Below, in pieces: positions 1-10,800 of a stretch of DNA of 64,000 nt; positions within the stretch are counted from its first letter, which is position 1, and the number at the start of each line of letters is the position of its first letter. The DNA is from Enoplolaimus lenunculus (taxonomy: Eukaryota > Nematoda > Enoplea > Enoplida > Thoracostomopsidae), in the NCBI GenBank assembly GCA_030248215.1, contig JASANG010002040.1, positions 62,001-126,000 on the forward strand, in the 5' to 3' direction. The position numbers and the translations under genes were made by a program. Under the pieces are notes generated by a model. It did not search any database. It was not told the DNA's origin and saw nothing but the letters and a program-made list of their open reading frames with translations.

Positions 1-177
1 GTTTTTTCAGCTTTTGGGTCGCGGGTTCAAGTCGTACTGGGGGAACTAAAAATTGAAATTTTATGTGTATTTTTACCAAGGCGCGTTTTTGAAAACGTAG
101 ACGTAACATCAAGCTGCCGAAAACTGTTTGAGAGCGAAGTCGAACGCTAATTTAATGCTGAATCTTTATAATGCAAA

Positions 178-241
178 ACCTTTCTCTTGATTCAAGTTGT
201 GGTGGTTCAGGCCGGAGTGGCACCCACTGCATCCGCCAGTG
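178..241 (+). CDS. possible signal-peptide exon of FN1-like gene
   Basis: In one frame this stretch reads FLLIQVVVVQAGVAPTASAS and ends in phase 1 at GTATGAG, the phase needed by the exon at 3352. The junction would make ..SASA-NRQRSN, a credible signal-peptidase site. Against it: no ATG lies in this frame (a stop is just upstream), and the intron would be 3.1 kb, filled by two large inverted-repeat elements. Confidence 0.2.
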
Positions 242-1250
242 GTATGAGATACACTTTTTATTTAATTCGTAGTAGGTGCCTAGATTTTACATTCGCGTGG
301 GTTTTTTTCTAAACCTAGATTTACATTTAAGCTCAAAGTTTACGCGTAAAGTACAGATATCAGTTTTGATTTACTGCTCGATGTATTATTGGTGGCACCA
401 AGTTGAGCACTGAAATGTCCAAAACTCGGTTTAGAATATTTGAAGAAATTTTGACGTGCAAAATTAACACCATTAATTTAATAAGGTTCCCAAAGCAAGC
501 AGTCTCTTTCAAAAACGTGACGCTCGAACACAGCGGGCTCTCATTATAGTATGAACCGGCCCAGATTTTTCAGGCCCACGCCCGCCCGCCTTAGTTTTTC
601 GTTTTCGAAAAGAAAACAAGAATAAGTTACAAAGCAAACCTTATAGTTGCGGATTCGCAGTTTTGACTGGGGATGGAATTGCATTATTAGAATTTCTTGT
701 ACAATTAAGAGGAAACGAACAAAAGTGTGTTTAAAGCAATTTTCCTCGTCCGCATGTTGATGCAAATGCGTATTCAGCATCTTTCACAAAATATTTGTTG
801 CAGCCATACTTTTAAATGCTGCGCATTCCACTTATATATTTTACGCAATTCATGTGTGCAATACAACATTGAAAGTATGGGAATCAGTATTCTTCCAAAA
901 TACCGATTACAATACCGATACCGATGTATTGGTTCTACACTAGTATGCAGCATAAAATCAGTTTTCACTAGAGCAAGTACTTATCAATTGTATTGATTTT
1001 CTATTTGAATTCAAACAATTTATATGAATTAAAATATATTAGCATTATAAATTGAGCGAGTTACCTAATAAATAAAAATGAAATTAGGAAAGCGCGACTT
1101 TTGTGATTGTGAAAATGTAGTTTTTAATTTTCATGGAAATATAGCTTAACAGTTCTAAAACAATTATAACGTGAGTATATATATGACTTTAAATTTGACT
1201 TTTTCGTACTTAAGGTAAATTTACATCAAATTTCTTCCTAAAGCTTAGAA

Positions 1251-2424
1251 ACTAGAATGAAAAGTGCCCCGATGTGGCCATAGAAAACGATATGTTTCGG
1301 TAGTAAGATTTTTAGTTCAATACCGCTAGTATTACAATTTCCATGCATGCGTATAAAGTTTAAAAACTAGATTAATTTGATGCCAATCAGCGTCCTCCCG
1401 AAACACGACACAACAATACTATAGAATTAATAAAAGTTAAATCATTGAGTTTGATTGACTGCGTAACGGAAACATATCCGCAACTTTTTCGGAGAAAAGT
1501 CACAATAGATAGTAAAGTGTCCCGACGAGGCTATAGAAAACGATAACGCATCAAGTTTTGGAGCTGTATAAATTTTGTACCGTACAGTGCCCTCTCCATA
1601 CTTGGCTAAACGGTACCCAGATTTTAAACTTTTAAAACATTAAAATATTTGAGTGAGTACGTAGCGAAACAATATTTGCAACTTTGCTGACGAGATCTCC
1701 GTTGTATTCCAATGACGGCCAATGTAAAGATCAGGGGCGGAACGTTTTTCTGCGGGACTAGAATGGAATAAGCTTAAGGTTTAGATTAATTTTTTGCTTG
1801 GCTTAGGCTTAGGATTATGCTCATTCTTACGCTTAGGTTTAGGCTTAGGAATATGCTCATGCTAACGCTTATGCTTAGGATTAGGAATATGCTTATAATA
1901 CTGATCCGCTCCTGTTCTTTACATTGAGCCAATTGACGAACAAACACGTTTTTAATATTGGGTCACCAGCATTTTACGCTTAATTTGTACTTATATACTC
2001 TTTTTAAAACCCAAATTTTTTCTGCATATATTCGAAACTTCAGTGTACTAAGTCAAGAAACTAATGTCACGAGTGTGTACTCAAATTATTTACATCAACC
2101 ATAATTCGTCATTTATATTCTAGTATTTATTTCTTGTTTTAATATTTCGAAACAGTGGATCACATGTCTATTTGGCCGCTGTCAGAGAAAGTTGCGGATA
2201 TGTTTCCGTTACGCAGTCAATCAAACTCAATGATTTAACTTTTATTAATTCTATAGTATTGTTGTGTCGTTTTTCGGGAGGACGCTGATTGGCATCAAAT
2301 TAATCTAGTTTTTAAACTTTATACGCATGCATGGAAATTGTAATACTAGCGGTATTGAACTAAAAATCTTACTACCGAAACATATCGTTTTCTATGGCCA
2401 CATCGGGGCACTTTTCATTCTAGT
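1251..2424. mobile_element. DNA transposon/fold-back element with ~235-bp terminal inverted repeats
   Basis: The left arm 1251-1487 (ACTAGAATGAAAAGTGCCCC...) returns almost perfectly as its reverse complement at 2188-2424. A subterminal motif (AAAGTGTCCCGACGAGGCTA at 1514) repeats the tip sequence. There is no coding capacity. A TTAGGC-cored MITE (1717-1930) has inserted in the middle. It is non-autonomous; the arms are nearly identical, so it is probably young. Confidence 0.85.
1717..1930. mobile_element. TTAGGC-cored MITE nested in the 1251-2424 element
   Basis: It starts GGCCAATGTAAAGATCAGG, has the family interior (CTGCGGGACT, AAGCTTAAGG, then TTAGG-type hexamers 1800-1890) and ends TTTACATTGAGCC. 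The flanks CCAATGAC and CCAATTGAC are similar but not exact. Confidence 0.75.
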
Positions 2425-3296
2425 ATTGTGATATCTTTCGCTTGAAGCGTGTAAAAGAGTTTAAACAAGGGTTAGTTAGACCATAGATCAGTAGGTAATG
2501 CTTATAATATTAGTTCCATAACTTCTATGAAAATAGTTGTCATCTATATCTTTGACGGCTGTCTTTCAGTGTTAAAACGCTTGCGGTCAGTGAAACAAGA
2601 AACGTATGGGCCCAACGAACTTTCATCTGTTACGCTAAAAATTGACACTATGGGTTTTCAAGGCGTTCTCAAGTAGAACTCTCAACATGCCTTTCGTATA
2701 ACAATCAGGAGCTTTTTCAAAGTTATCTCAATTGAGCGCCAGCAGAACATGTTCTTTGAAATATTTAACAACGTTTGAATTGTAATTTCTAGATGAATAG
2801 CTTAAATATATCACGGCACAGAACACAATTTGGAAAAGTTTCTCGATTTCACATCATCAAATTGTCATGGTAAAGATAGCTAAAATAGTCGAGCACGTAT
2901 GCGTAACATTTTTTATTCGATAATCAATAGACGCAATTTGTAATCTTGCAATATTGAAATATTTACTAATCAAGTTTTAGATACATAATATTTTAAAACT
3001 CAAAAATATCCTCTTTCAATGAAGAATGCTAGATTAGTTCACTTATAAACTGAACATTGTAAAACCCAACTAACGCTAAAATTAAGCTGATAGGTGATGT
3101 ACGCTGGGCCCATATGTTTCTTGTTTCACTGACCGCAAGCGTGTTAACACTGAAAGACAGCCGTCAAAGATATAGATGACAACTATTTTCATAGAAGTTA
3201 TGGAACTAATCTTATAAGCATTACCTACTGATCTATGGTCTAACTAACCCTTGTTTAAACTCTTTTACATGCTTCAAGCGAAACATATCACAATAT
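2424..3296. mobile_element. second long inverted-repeat element, adjacent to the first
   Basis: The left arm 2424-2620 (TATTGTGATAT...) is repeated inverted at 3103-3295 (...ATATCACAATA), about 190 bp with few mismatches. The centre is about 480 bp of AT-rich DNA with no ORF. It abuts the first element directly, and the bases after it (AGGGGCACTTTTACC, 3307) look like a scrap of the first element's tip. Confidence 0.8.
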
Positions 3297-3351
3297 GTCC
3301 CTTCTAGGGGCACTTTTACCCAGTAAACGTGTGTTTTTATAAGCACTTCAG

Positions 3352-3483
3352 CTAATCGTCAAAGATCGAACATCCCTTGTGATTGTATCGATTGGTACGG
3401 TGTGTGTCGAAAAGAAAATGAAATGTGGATCGACGACGAAACGTGGAAATATGTCTGTTCGAATGGAAAAGCTGATTTTGTTT
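3352..3483 (+). CDS. FN1-like gene, exon with first Cys module
   Basis: Opens after CACTTCAG and ends at the strong donor GTGAGT, so it is 132 nt with phase 1 on both sides. It encodes PCDCIDWYGVC then MWIDDETWKYVC, the Trp/Asp/Cys core of the module. The open frame runs past the donor, but that extension soon enters repeat DNA and loses the module pattern. Confidence 0.72.
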
Positions 3484-5736
3484 GTGAGTTTAAACCGCCT
3501 GCCCAGTGTTCGTTAACTGCTGAGATTTCTGGTCAAATGGTACTTAACAGTAGTACAAGCGTGGTTCCAGTCCAAAGTATAAGCTTAACTCTAAAATTAA
3601 GGATAAGTATAAAATTAATCCTAAGCATAAGGCTTAAAGCCTAAGATTCAAAACGAAAGTATAAAGCATAACTGTAACGCCTATAAAAGTAACAGGGCCA
3701 GATTTTTTGAGTTTCGCGGTACGTTGATAATCAGGGGCGTATTAAAGTTGTTTATGAATACTTAAAAATGTTTTGCAAGCAGGTAACTATTTCGAAATGA
3801 CCACTTATTTGATGCATATAAATATCGGGCGACCGAGGGGCATATACTACAAATTTATGACGCAGCTCCCAATGTGATCTATTATAATGGAAAACAGTGC
3901 AAAAACGAATTGCGCAAAAAACCAAACGCAATTTTGCGGCTGCATTTTGTGCAATATTTTGATTTTTATCCCTATTGGTGGTGTAGTCATGACCTGTAAG
4001 GCGTGGTTAATATTTGTTATTTTTAGCTTGCATGGCAACCAATCGTGGTAGAGGACAAGCAATCCCACCAAACATGAACGTGACAGTTGGTGAATATTGG
4101 TACGCGTGTTTAATTGACAAAACTAAAGGCAAAGAGCATTTCAAATATACTCAAGGTAAGTTCCCTAAAATTTGGCAAGTGTTGGCCAACGTATAGAGCA
4201 GGGCTATAACGCTAGTATAAGCATATTCCTAAGCATATGCATAAGCCTTAGCGTAAGAATTAACTTATATCTAAAGCCTAAGCCTAAGCAAACAGTTTAA
4301 ACTTTGAGCAACTATATTGCAGTCTCGCAGAAAATCATTCTGCCCCTGATCATTACATAGCCCAAATGTTTTACACTTGATTGGCGCTTCGTGATCAAAG
4401 CTCCTCTATTAATGACCATTAATCGGTAATTTTTTAAATATAATTTACTTTCTGCGGTATATACATACATATATATGTTATACATAACTGGCAGATGCAT
4501 CAAAATTTTTAACATTTTGGGCCCATGTCAAGATCAGGGGCGAATGTTTTTCTGTGGGACTGCAATCATAGGGACACGGTAGTGTCACCTATTTACTTTC
4601 TACGGTATATACATACATATATATGTTATACATAACTGGCAGATGCATCAAAATTTTTAACATTTTGGGCCCATGTCAAGATCAGGGGCGAATGTTTTTC
4701 TGTGGGACTGCAATAGCGTAAGCTTAAGCTTTTGACTAATTTTTTTGCTTGGCTCAGCCTGATATATACATATATATATGTACGTATATATAATGTTTAT
4801 ATATATATTCATATCTTTGTATATATACATTTTTAGAGCCCGCATGCGAGAAAGACGGAAAATCGTATGGCATGGGAGATCAGTTTAAAGACGAATTTTT
4901 TATCTGGCAATGTAAAGATTGGGGACTTGATATCGTTGGTAAGTGGAAATAAAGTTTTCACTAAATTAAAACACAGTAGACATGTGCTACGTAGAAACCG
5001 TCGGTAGGCATACTACTTCTGATTCACATTCGTGTCTTTCCGCATTGAGTTACGCAGCAAGAGGAAGGGGTAAATAATATTCCCTTTATTTTAAAACTAA
5101 AATGTATTTGGAATTAAATGCTAAACTTGCGATTGACTTCTGGGTTGTTTCGCTCGCGTTGTTTCTTTTATTACAACGTGTTGCGCTCATCGTAGTTAGC
5201 TCTGCTACTGCGACTCTGGTTGATTTACACCACAAGCTGGCTACGTTGTTGTGATTTATTTGGTCTAAAACTTATTTATAGTTGAAAAATATATAAATTC
5301 TGGTTTTTGCCATTGGAACAATAGAAAAAACAAGAAAATCTTTTCTTCCGACTAAACGAAGCTTCAATTTTCAGGTTGTCACTTTGAGGATGTAGAAGGG
5401 TTGATCGAAATGAAATTACACGAAACACGAGAAATTGGTTGTTTTGTACACAAATGCAAAAAGCTAACTGAATTCCCATGGCGAATCCGGTACGTTGCTG
5501 AACCGAAAGAGGGCTGTGTTGTGAATGAAAAACGCTCCGATGCAATCCGGTCTGCTGTACAGCGAACCGATGGCGATCAGCGAACAAAGCTTGTTTCGAG
5601 TGCGAAACAAAACGGATCTGGAAATATTGACAGTGATGCTATTCCACTACCGAAATTTGCGGACGCATTTTTTCAATTTGACGGAAAATATAACGAAAAA
5701 ATTCGGTATAATAATATACAAATGCAGTTGCAGTGA
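3352..5736 (+). CDS. secreted fibronectin-type-I-like (MIG-18-like) Cys-rich protein, 3' four exons
   Basis: Exons at 3352-3483, 4027-4155, 4837-4938 and 5375-5736 join in consistent phase 1 at every junction with GT-AG introns (donors GTGAGT, GTAAGT, GTAAGT), giving about 240 residues ending in TGA. The product shows repeated modules of the form C-x-W-x-DD-x-W-x-Y-x-C followed by SC/GC. Landmarks are IDDETWKYVC, VGEYWYAC, ACEKDGKSYGMGDQF with FFIWQC, and ETREIGCFVHKC followed by KEGC. That order of motifs is known from the nematode 'abnormal cell migration protein 18-like fibronectin type I' domains, which are secreted extracellular-matrix proteins. One NVT glycosylation sequon is present. 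The last ~65 residues are hydrophilic and unlike the module. The start is missing: the first exon opens in phase 2 behind an AG acceptor, so at least one upstream exon with the signal peptide must exist. The tail faces the receptor gene at 7526. Family call is fairly sure; exact role is unknown. Confidence 0.8.
3576..3702. mobile_element. degenerate TTAGGC-cored MITE fragment
   Basis: CCTAAGCATAAGGCTTAAAGCC and a tip-like end TAACAGGGCC are visible, but no intact inverted repeat. It lies in an intron of the FN1-like gene. Confidence 0.45.
4027..4155 (+). CDS. FN1-like gene, second exon seen
   Basis: 129 nt between TTTTTAG and GTAAGT, phase 1 to phase 1. It encodes SCMATNRGRG, the NVT sequon and VGEYWYAC, which in the family is the second half of a module where a Gly-Cys/Ser-Cys pair is followed by a Tyr-rich strand. 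Confidence 0.8.
4184..4362. mobile_element. TTAGGC-cored MITE with 8-bp target duplication
   Basis: Bounded by GGCCAACGTATAGAGCAGGG and the inverted CCCCTGATCATTACATAGCC. The direct repeats CAAGTGTT (4176-4183) and CAAATGTT (4363-4370) are an 8-bp target-site duplication with one mismatch. The core carries CCTAAGCCTAAGC. It sits in an intron of the FN1-like gene. Confidence 0.8.
4444..4713. repeat. 148-bp tandem duplication including a MITE tip
   Basis: 4444-4566 and 4592-4713 are nearly identical (TTTACTTTCTGCGGTATATAC ... TGTGGGACTGCAAT), offset 148 bp. Each copy ends in the left end of the TTAGGC-cored MITE; only the second continues into the MITE interior. The duplication therefore followed, or accompanied, that insertion. 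Confidence 0.85.
4837..4938 (+). CDS. FN1-like gene, third exon seen
   Basis: 102 nt between ACATTTTTAG and GTAAGT, phase 1 to phase 1. It encodes PACEKDGKSYGMGDQFKDEF then FIWQCKDWG, the most typical copy of the module (C-x3-GKxYxxGDxFxDxFFxWxC). A TA-rich simple repeat (4764-4830) lies just upstream of the acceptor. Confidence 0.85.
5375..5736 (+). CDS. FN1-like gene, terminal exon
   Basis: Starts after ATTTTCAG, in phase with the previous donor, and runs to TGA at 5734-5736. It encodes GCHFEDVEG, ETREIGCFVHKC and EPKEGCVVNEKRS, then a Ser/Gln/Asp-rich tail of about 65 residues. Where related proteins go on into another module after the last GC, this one ends, so it looks like a short family member. 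Confidence 0.83.
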
Positions 5737-5742
5737 AATAAA
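5737..5742 (+). promoter_or_regulatory. poly(A) signal AATAAA of FN1-like gene
   Basis: Exact AATAAA beginning on the base after the TGA stop of the terminal exon. If used, the 3' UTR would be only about 20-30 nt, which is short but plausible for a nematode. Confidence 0.5.
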
Positions 5743-5799
5743 TGTCTCATAGTTTTAATTAAATAGCAGTTTTATGCGTATTTTTTTCTTAGGTAACAC

Positions 5800-5955
5800 G
5801 TCCCGCGTATTAAAGATCATGGACGGAACGTTGTTCTGTGCGTCTGAAATAGAGTAAGCTTAAACATTTAACTATTTTTTCCTTCGGCTAGTCTTACGCT
5901 TAGGCTTAGGCTTTATGCTTATACTACTGTTCCACCGTGGTTGTATATATTGACC
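5800..5955. mobile_element. TTAGGC-cored MITE with perfect 8-bp target duplication
   Basis: GGTAACAC at 5792-5799 is repeated exactly at 5956-5963. The element has the family interior (AGAGTAAGCTTAA, ACGCTTAGGCTTAGGC, TACTACTGTTCC). It lies about 60 bp beyond the stop of the FN1-like gene. Confidence 0.88.
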
Positions 5956-5964
5956 GGTAACACG

Positions 5965-7525
5965 ATGCAATTACAAAGTTTGTACACAAAGTAGCAACGT
6001 AAACTTAAATATTTGAATATCGACTTTGATTAATTTAATGATAAAACAAAAAACACTCTGGTTGCAAACTTTTTTAAAAAGGCTGCTATGCTATTAAAAA
6101 TATCATACCACTTACTTAAGTAATAAATTATACTGGGGTAGACAAATTCTAATTGTTCTAACGGTTGCAGAATTTGTGATAGAATTCGGAACTGCGTCAA
6201 CCGTATCTAATTATAGAGCAAGCAGCAAACCATGGTTCAAGGCTAAAAAGTTGGCCACCAATTTTTAAAACTACAAGATGCAAATGTAGAATATTTGGTC
6301 CAATTATAGGAGCCTGCTCTCTGGGATGCAAGCAGCCTGGGAGACTCAGAGTCTAAGAACTTTAAGCTTTAGTTTTAGGCGTTGGATTGGGATAAGATTT
6401 ACGATCGGGCTATTTTTTTAAACTTAGGCTTAGTGGACAAGCGGCGCCAAAATCTTGAATATGTTACTGATGTAACGTGCACAACATTAAACAAGAGTCT
6501 GTACGTAACCGTGCGTCATACAGAAAATTTACTGAAGCCTTTAACTCTATAAAATTCAATTGGAAACCACTTTATTTCCCAACTTTTTCAATATTCATCT
6601 AAATAACTGTATGCCATTAAAAGTTAAATCAACCATTTATATTCGGCAATGAGGCAAGTTTCCCTTCGATTCAAACTAAAAGACTGTAGTTCAACAAATT
6701 TTCAAATAAAAATCCATCAAAAGTCTAAAATATGCAGTATACCTTAATGAAAACAGTTGCTAGGTCATTGAATTTTAAGTTGGGTATAAAAATTCAAAAA
6801 GACAGTTATTTAACAAAATTAGAATGTTTTCAAGACGCTATATTACTGTGAAATTTGTTACACTTGTCTGCAAAAGCGATGCCAAAATTCTGCAAGCCAA
6901 GCCAAGGTGAGTCTCGTTTGTCTCTTACTACGGACTTGGGTACTCAAACGTGGCGCTGTACTTGTGCGACGCTGAGCAGCGCCATACGCCACCCAAAGCA
7001 AAAAATTGTTTAAAATTGATATGCTATGCAATACAGGAAGTCGCGTTCGTCGCCGTACAGTACCGGACCGTCCGCACGATACTGGATCATGCCCGTAGGC
7101 AGCAGAACATGCCAGGGATTGCCAAAACAATTTCAAGAGGGGCCTGCGTTTGATTTCGCAAGCTGTGCAAGCGAGGATAACATTTTTCTGGGGGAACAAA
7201 TTTTTTAGATGAGCGGACAAGCTGATCCGATCCCCATTTGCCCCCGAATGGCTAATGGCCGGCGCAAGACGACGCTGGACGGTATTGAAAGAGTCAAAAA
7301 GTGTTGCACCAGCTTAAGACTCCAAAACACAAAAACACACTGCTATTATGTCAAATTCATTTCAGGCCCACGCCAGCTCAACGTTCCAGGGTTGGCCAAA
7401 ATAATTGTACAAGGTGCATGCTAACAATGCCGGCCACTTAAAAACCGTGGGTCACAGCTTTCTAGGCGAGCCATCATTTTTTAGGGGGCTGAACCTTCTG
7501 GCCCCAGTTTGGCAACGACACCAAT
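5965..7525. other. intergenic gap between two convergent genes
   Basis: No gene is seen. 6350-6450 holds a weak TTAGGC-MITE remnant. 6880-7180 is a GC-richer repeat with CGTCCG/CGCCG motifs that recurs near 31910-32050 and 53040-53200. The remainder is AT-rich single-copy-looking DNA. No convincing poly(A) signal for the receptor gene was found close to 7526. Confidence 0.6.
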
Positions 7526-7803
7526 TCAATGCAGATGTGACGTAATTGTTTTTGACGGTTCAAGAACGTATTTAGTAATTGTTGGTTCGATGAGTATCAT
7601 AAACGCAGTAATCAGTGTTGCAACAATAAACACAAACAAAAATATTCGATCGCACAATATTGACAGCATTCGCCATTCTTCTTTGATTAAATCACGTTCC
7701 TCTTGCATCGCAAGTCGGCGGTCGTTGTGTTCAAGCGTTGCACTGACTTGTTGTAGGACTTTGGCAAATTTCGCTTCGAATTCTTGTTTTAGCTCAGATA
7801 ATT
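7526..7803 (-). CDS. nAChR exon 11 (MA helix, TM4, stop)
   Basis: Acceptor TGTTATAG. It encodes [40 protein letters not shown] and [13 protein letters not shown], the MA helix and TM4. The stop is TGA at 7528-7526. Confidence 0.95.
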
Positions 7804-10800
7804 CTATAACACAGAAGTAGTACTCCTTGTTTTAACGTCAGAAGTACATTTGTCCTATTATTAATTTAAAGCCAACAAAATTAGAGAGTTGGCAGGCATC
7901 CCAGTTTAACTGAGCACTGTGTTCTTTGTGAAGCATTTATGACTTGTGAAAAAAATCAATTTCAAACCTCATCAGCAACTCTATAAAGGTTAATATTTGT
8001 TGTCGACAGGTCTGAAACATTTTCCTGTTTTAAGTATAAAACCTTGTTTGCTTTGACTTTTTCGGCTTAGGTATAAATTCATGCATACGCTTTATTAGGC
8101 TTAGGTTTAGGAATATGTTTGCGCTACTGTTACAGCCCTGCTCTATATATTGGTCATAATTTTGATAATTCAACACAAACTGGACTATTTATCTTGTGCC
8201 TGTGTGTATGTGCATAGTGTATGTAATATTAAGTCTCACGTGCACATATAGCACTAAAGAAAGATATGATATCGGCTTCGGGGTGTAATTTGTAGCGCTC
8301 TTGACTTGCTAGCGAAAGGTCCCAGGTTCGATTGCCGGCATGGCCATAGGGAAGTTCCCACCGTGGATTTCGACATGGAGGTACCACCGAGACTGGCGTG
8401 GTAAAGAGCAGGCCCACGGATTCGATAAAGTTTGGTTCGCGGTCCGGGACGACCGCCTGAAGAAGGGGGAATATTGGTATACGCGGTGCGGCATGTGCAT
8501 GTGCATAGTGTATGTAATGTAATGCACGTACATGCATGTGCACATATAGTGTTAGAAAAAATTATAGTAACGACGGCATAGGGAGTAACAGGTTGCGCCT
8601 TTGACTCGCGAGCGAGAGGTACGAGGTTCGATTTTCGGCCTGGCCATATGTTTCGGAAAAATTTAGGGATAAACATATATATTGTCAGTACTTCGGAGAA
8701 AGGGGTCGTGTCAACCGCTCAGTTCTGACAGACGATGACTGTTAATGAGCGCGCTGAGGTGAGTAACTAATTGTATACGTACATTTCAGAACATATTTGA
8801 GGCAAACGAAGAACTCGAAACTAAAAGAATTGTAAGTTAAAGTAAAGACTAACATATTTTTAAGTTTAACACGAGTTTAAGTTTAACTTATTTTAGGTTT
8901 AAGTAAGAAGCGCATCGACACCACCACGCTTGCATAAAAGCGCATCAAATACGTATGTTTTGACGTTTCAGTAAAAGCTTCATCTACCTGAATTTAACGA
9001 TGATTGATCGTCTTCAAACGTAGAGCGTCGTTGTTGATTTGGACCATGTACAGAATACGTTGCTGATAACGGATCCAAATTTGTGTTATCTACAAAATCA
9101 ATTCGTTTACTGCACTATTGTGCTAAAATTATTTATTCGTCAAAAAATTTCAAACCCTTATATCGACAGGAGAAAACCTCAAAAAATATATACTAGACCC
9201 GTATATCGGCAGGATAAAACCTCAAAAAAACACCAGACCCATTTATCCTCGGGATAAAACCTTCACATAATGTTTACGTTTGACCTGGCAATGTAAAGTT
9301 CGCGTAAGTTGTATAAAATAGAGATATCCAGTACTGCAGGGGTCCAAAGGGAATGCGTAGTTTTCAGCTCATGCATTGCTATATTTGAGTAAACCGTCAT
9401 CTGTGTAGTTGTCAGTGTTAAACGTTTGACTATAAGTTGTCGCATTTGAGTAATTTTCGTTTGGGCAATCGTTTCGTTTTCAAAAATGTTTCGCAATTCA
9501 CGAAAATGTTTATTTTTGAAATAGCCAACACCATCAACCCGACTACTGTTCTGTGTTCACATGGATACCAGACTTTTGACAACGTACCAACTGCATCAGC
9601 GACCAAATTTCGATGATTCGACAGCACAGTTTCAATATATCCTGGAATATAATTTGGCGATGCAGTTCCGGTTCCACCAGCGCATGCACTCGACCGTAAA
9701 CTTGTGCTCAGATTTTGAAATTGAAGCGGATATTCTATACCGGCGGCCGGAGAGCCACTTTGACGACGCGGTCCTACTTTTGATCGCGATCGGGCCTGAC
9801 GTCCCAATGATGGCCCTGTTGGTTGTGGTACTGCGATTGAAAGACGGGTCCGAATTTTCTAAAAATATTGCCAGTAGAACTTTGACAACAGAGTTTCGCT
9901 TTGACCTATAACCAGTTCAACGTGCTAAGGGTTCAGAAAATGTTCCGCAGAGGCAAGAGTAAATTTCACAACACGTTCAGGCTAGGCTTATTCTGGGCTT
10001 CGCTCAGGGTAGTGATTGGTTATGATATACTCAGAAAGCAGCGGCGCGGCTGACCCCAATGCCGGGCGTTAATCAAAAATTAATTTATTCCTTTCGATCA
10101 TTTCGTTACACAGCGGAATCTACGCCAGATTGTCAAAAATCTGAGTCTGTCTGATTGTATATCTGACAAAACTTCAGGACCGTAGCCAGCTGGCTTTGCT
10201 GATCGAGTTAAAGTTCAATAGGATGGGCTTTCAATGGTATTCGATGATTTTCAAGCGAATTTGATTCTTTTCTATTTGGCCTCAAAATTTGTTTGATGGG
10301 GTGGACAAAGCTGACCAAGTACCTGCGGCTCCTTTCTTGCTACTTGTCCGAAAAACTTACCCTGGGTATACACAGTACAGTTTCAGGACTAGCAAATTCA
10401 ATGCATAACAGTCGCGCTAGCGTCCCCAGAATGTATTTCCGCATCCAACACGGAACCGGATCTGGATCATAGCCGGATCCTTTGAAGTGTAGCCGCAACG
10501 TGACCACATTCATAAACGTTGCAGCGCAAACAATAAACAACGATACGCAATAGTAAATCGCTAAATTGTTAAAAAATAGATTTAAATCCGAACAGCAATT
10601 TTAGTCAAATAAGTTTCATTTAAAAATGTACTCTAAGGGTCTGTTTATGTCCCGTCTTCTGTCATTTTTCAACTACGACGACAGAACAACGCCAAAATAT
10701 GACAGCTAATGGCTCTTTTACATGAAATCTATAAAATTTTACTTGGTGAACTTATCCTATTTCCGTCCCCTTACAGGTTGAAACGGTTCCAAAATTACTG

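Noticed and set aside
1-50. tRNA-like GGGTTCAAGTC block at the window start
   Set aside because: Only a B-box-like piece is visible, stems do not pair and the rest lies outside the window.
544-996. Overlapping short ORFs on both strands near the left edge
   Set aside because: No splice context, domain or codon pattern; typical of chance ORFs in AT-rich DNA.
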